7,952 nt of DNA from Verrucomicrobiales bacterium (GTDB taxonomy: Bacteria; Verrucomicrobiota; Verrucomicrobiia; Verrucomicrobiales; Akkermansiaceae), in contig DMYM01000413.1 of assembly GCA_003483645.1 (NCBI GenBank), positions 1 through 7,952 of the forward strand. The letters run 5' to 3'. The notes beneath the pieces were generated by a model. It made no database searches, was not told the DNA's origin, and saw only the letters and a list, made by a program, of their open reading frames with translations. Shown here piece after piece: positions 6,365 to 7,952 of the stretch; the first letter of the stretch is position 1; the number at the start of each line of letters is the position of its first letter. The position numbers and the translations under genes are program-made.

Positions 6365-7952
6365 ATGAGACTTCTGCAAACCCACCGAGCGTGTGCGCTC
6401 CTCCTCTCCTCTCTCCCTCTCAGCAGCGCTCCGGTCATCAGCGAGTTCATGGCTGATAACAACTCGGCGCTCTACGACGAAGATGGGGACTCCAGTGATT
6501 GGATCGAACTGTTCAATCCCGATCCCAATGCCGTCGACCTCGGGGGATACTTCCTCACCAATGATCCCGCCGAGCGCGCGGGATGGGAAATCCCGACCCC
6601 GACCATCCTTCCCGCCGGGGGCTCGGTCATCGTCTTTGCCTCCAACAAGGATCGCAGTGTGGGAGAACTTCACGCCAACTTCCGCCTCGGCAAGGCGGCC
6701 GGCGGCTATCTTGCTCTCGTCGACCCGGATGGACAGACCATCGTCCAGGAATACGCCGACTACCCCGAACAGTTTGAGGATTTCTCCTACGGACTGGCCC
6801 AGACCGGCGCCACCTCCACCGAGATTCTGATCCCGGAGAACAGTGCCTGCACCGTGCTGGTGCCCACCAGTGACATCGGGACGACCTGGCGTGGGCTGGG
6901 CTTCGATGCCACCAGCTGGGCGGATGCCACCACCGGTATCGGCTACGAGCGCAGCGGTGGCTACGAGAACCTCTTCGGCACCGATGGCGATGTCGAATCG
7001 CAGACCTACGGCACGAATTCCACGGTCTACATCCGTATCCCGTTCTCGCTGGCTGAACGCGAAGGCCTGACCGGTCTCACTCTGCGCATGAAGTACGATG
7101 ACGGATTCATCGCCTACCTCAACGGAACCGAAGTGGCCTCGGGCAATCCTCCCACCGGGGCACCCGCCTGGAACTCGGACGCCGGTTCGGATCACTCGGA
7201 CAGCCTGGCCGTCACCTTCGAGGACACCGACATCACCCAGCACGCCGCTCTCCTCCAGAACAACAATATCCTCGCCATCCACCTCCTGAACGGCGACACC
7301 ACCAGCTCCGATCTCCTCTGCCTGCCACGCCTGGAGGCCGAACTCGTGAGCAATCCAGGTCTTGGCGAAACCGGATACTTCCAGCAATCCTCCCCCGGCG
7401 GGGCCAACGGAACCGACCAGGGACTGCCCTCCGGGCCCGTCACTTTCAGCGTTCAGGGCCGCGGCTTCGTGGGATCCCTTTCCGTCGCTCTCGCCACCGA
7501 ATCGCCCGCCGCCCAGATCCGCTACACCACCAATGGTGACGTTCCCAGCGCCTCTTCCTCCCTCTACAACTCCCCCCTCAGCATCACCTCCTCCACCCTC
7601 CTGCGGGCCCGCTCCTTCCAGACCGGCCTCGCGCCTGGCACGGTCGACGAGATGGGCTACATCGAACTGAACAATGACGCGCAAAGCTTCAGTTCGGACA
7701 TCCCGGTGGTGGTGATGGAACGATTCTCCGGTGGTCCCAGCGCCTCCAACGGCAAGTCTTTCACCTTCTTCGCCTTTTTCGAACCCGACCAGCGCACCCA
7801 GCGCACGACCCTCGACGGTCCCTACACCCTGGGCACCCGTGGCGGCTGGAAAATCCGCGGCTCATCGTCCACCGGCTTCCCGAAAAAGGCCTACAGTATC
7901 GAGGCTTGGAACGAACTGAACCGCAACCGGAACATTGCGCCCTTGGGGCTGC
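6365..7952 (+). CDS. Exported LTD / chitobiase-C / CotH multidomain protein, N-terminal 529 codons (3' end outside window)
   Basis: The reading frame is open from ATG 6365 to the window edge with no stop. The first upstream in-frame stop is TAG 6329-6331, with no other start codon between, so the ATG is well fixed. Residues 1-22 look like a signal peptide (MRLLQTHR, hydrophobic run, SSA). Residues ~23-145 are a lamin-tail domain: PVISEFMADNN, DWIELFNP, VDLGGYFLTND, and a final FSYGLAQ strand. Residues ~155-328 are a beta-sandwich-like segment (WRGLGFDATSWADATTGIGY, LRMKYDDGFIAYLNG, NILAIHLLNG). Residues ~360-432 match a chitobiase C-terminal-type domain (IRYTTNGDVPSASSSLYN, LLRARSF). After SSDIPVVVMERF (~443-454) the CotH domain begins, with GGWKIRGSSSTGFPKKAYS at ~493-511. 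Spore-coat CotH is an atypical protein kinase; here the catalytic part lies beyond the window, so activity cannot be judged. Such proteins are frequent in Verrucomicrobiota and Planctomycetota and are presumably at the cell surface. Confidence 0.9.
   Translation, partial: MRLLQTHRACALLLSSLPLSSAPVISEFMADNNSALYDEDGDSSDWIELFNPDPNAVDLGGYFLTNDPAERAGWEIPTPTILPAGGSVIVFASNKDRSVGELHANFRLGKAAGGYLALVDPDGQTIVQEYADYPEQFEDFSYGLAQTGATSTEILIPENSACTVLVPTSDIGTTWRGLGFDATSWADATTGIGYERSGGYENLFGTDGDVESQTYGTNSTVYIRIPFSLAEREGLTGLTLRMKYDDGFIAYLNGTEVASGNPPTGAPAWNSDAGSDHSDSLAVTFEDTDITQHAALLQNNNILAIHLLNGDTTSSDLLCLPRLEAELVSNPGLGETGYFQQSSPGGANGTDQGLPSGPVTFSVQGRGFVGSLSVALATESPAAQIRYTTNGDVPSASSSLYNSPLSITSSTLLRARSFQTGLAPGTVDEMGYIELNNDAQSFSSDIPVVVMERFSGGPSASNGKSFTFFAFFEPDQRTQRTTLDGPYTLGTRGGWKIRGSSSTGFPKKAYSIEAWNELNRNRNIAPLGL

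Noticed and set aside
2460..6387. Identical 12-mer gcaaacccaccg at 2460-2471 and 6376-6387
   Set aside because: One or two 12-base matches are expected by chance in a window this size. One copy is the reverse-strand end of the VOC gene and the other is signal-peptide coding sequence, with no shared context.
6350..7684. 444-codon minus-strand reading frame opposite the LTD/CotH gene
   Set aside because: It is low-complexity Gly/Val/Glu-rich sequence with no domain, and the plus strand carries clear LTD, chitobiase-C and CotH motifs in an uninterrupted frame.
1..7952. Defence system, mobile element, CRISPR array or RNA gene
   Set aside because: I found no transposase, integrase, nuclease, helicase or repeat-spacer pattern, and no tRNA-like or rRNA-like sequence; the coding content is secreted enzymes and surface proteins.

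Overview
The window is GC-rich DNA with dense, mostly secreted coding sequence. It carries three formylglycine-type sulfatases or parts of them, a DUF4139 exported protein, a VOC-fold protein, and the front end of a large exported protein that combines a lamin-tail domain, a chitobiase-type beta domain and a CotH domain. Many sulfatases beside LTD/CotH surface proteins point to Verrucomicrobiota (Verrucomicrobiales/Akkermansiaceae-like), with Planctomycetota as the alternative. This is inferred from gene content only; there is no rRNA or marker gene.

Layout. The left edge (2-763, +) is the C-terminal part of an N-sulphoglucosamine sulphohydrolase-like sulfatase whose catalytic Cys lies outside the window. 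It converges, with a 13-bp gap, on a two-gene minus-strand block: a VOC-family protein (2457-2909) followed by an exported DUF4139 protein (777-2399). A 216-bp divergent intergenic region (2910-3125) separates this block from plus-strand genes: two complete exported sulfatases (3126-4601 and 4702-6153, 100 bp apart, probably co-transcribed). A 211-bp gap follows, ending in a nested inverted repeat just before the start codon of the LTD/chitobiase-C/CotH protein (6365 onward). That gene is still open at the right edge.

Function. The sulfatases probably desulfate sulfated polysaccharides in the periplasm or outside the cell, as in verrucomicrobial degraders of algal or host glycans. No glycoside hydrolase, transporter, regulator or sulfatase-maturing enzyme is in the window, so the substrate cannot be named. 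The VOC and DUF4139 genes have no evident role in this and may be an unrelated insertion between sulfatase genes. The CotH-type protein is probably a surface or secreted protein.

No gene-free stretch exceeds 300 bases. I saw no tRNA, rRNA, CRISPR array, insertion sequence or phage gene. Nothing here amounts to a clear new defence or mobile system. The least explained items are the RNA-like nested inverted repeat at 6301-6359 and the unfinished multidomain CotH protein.
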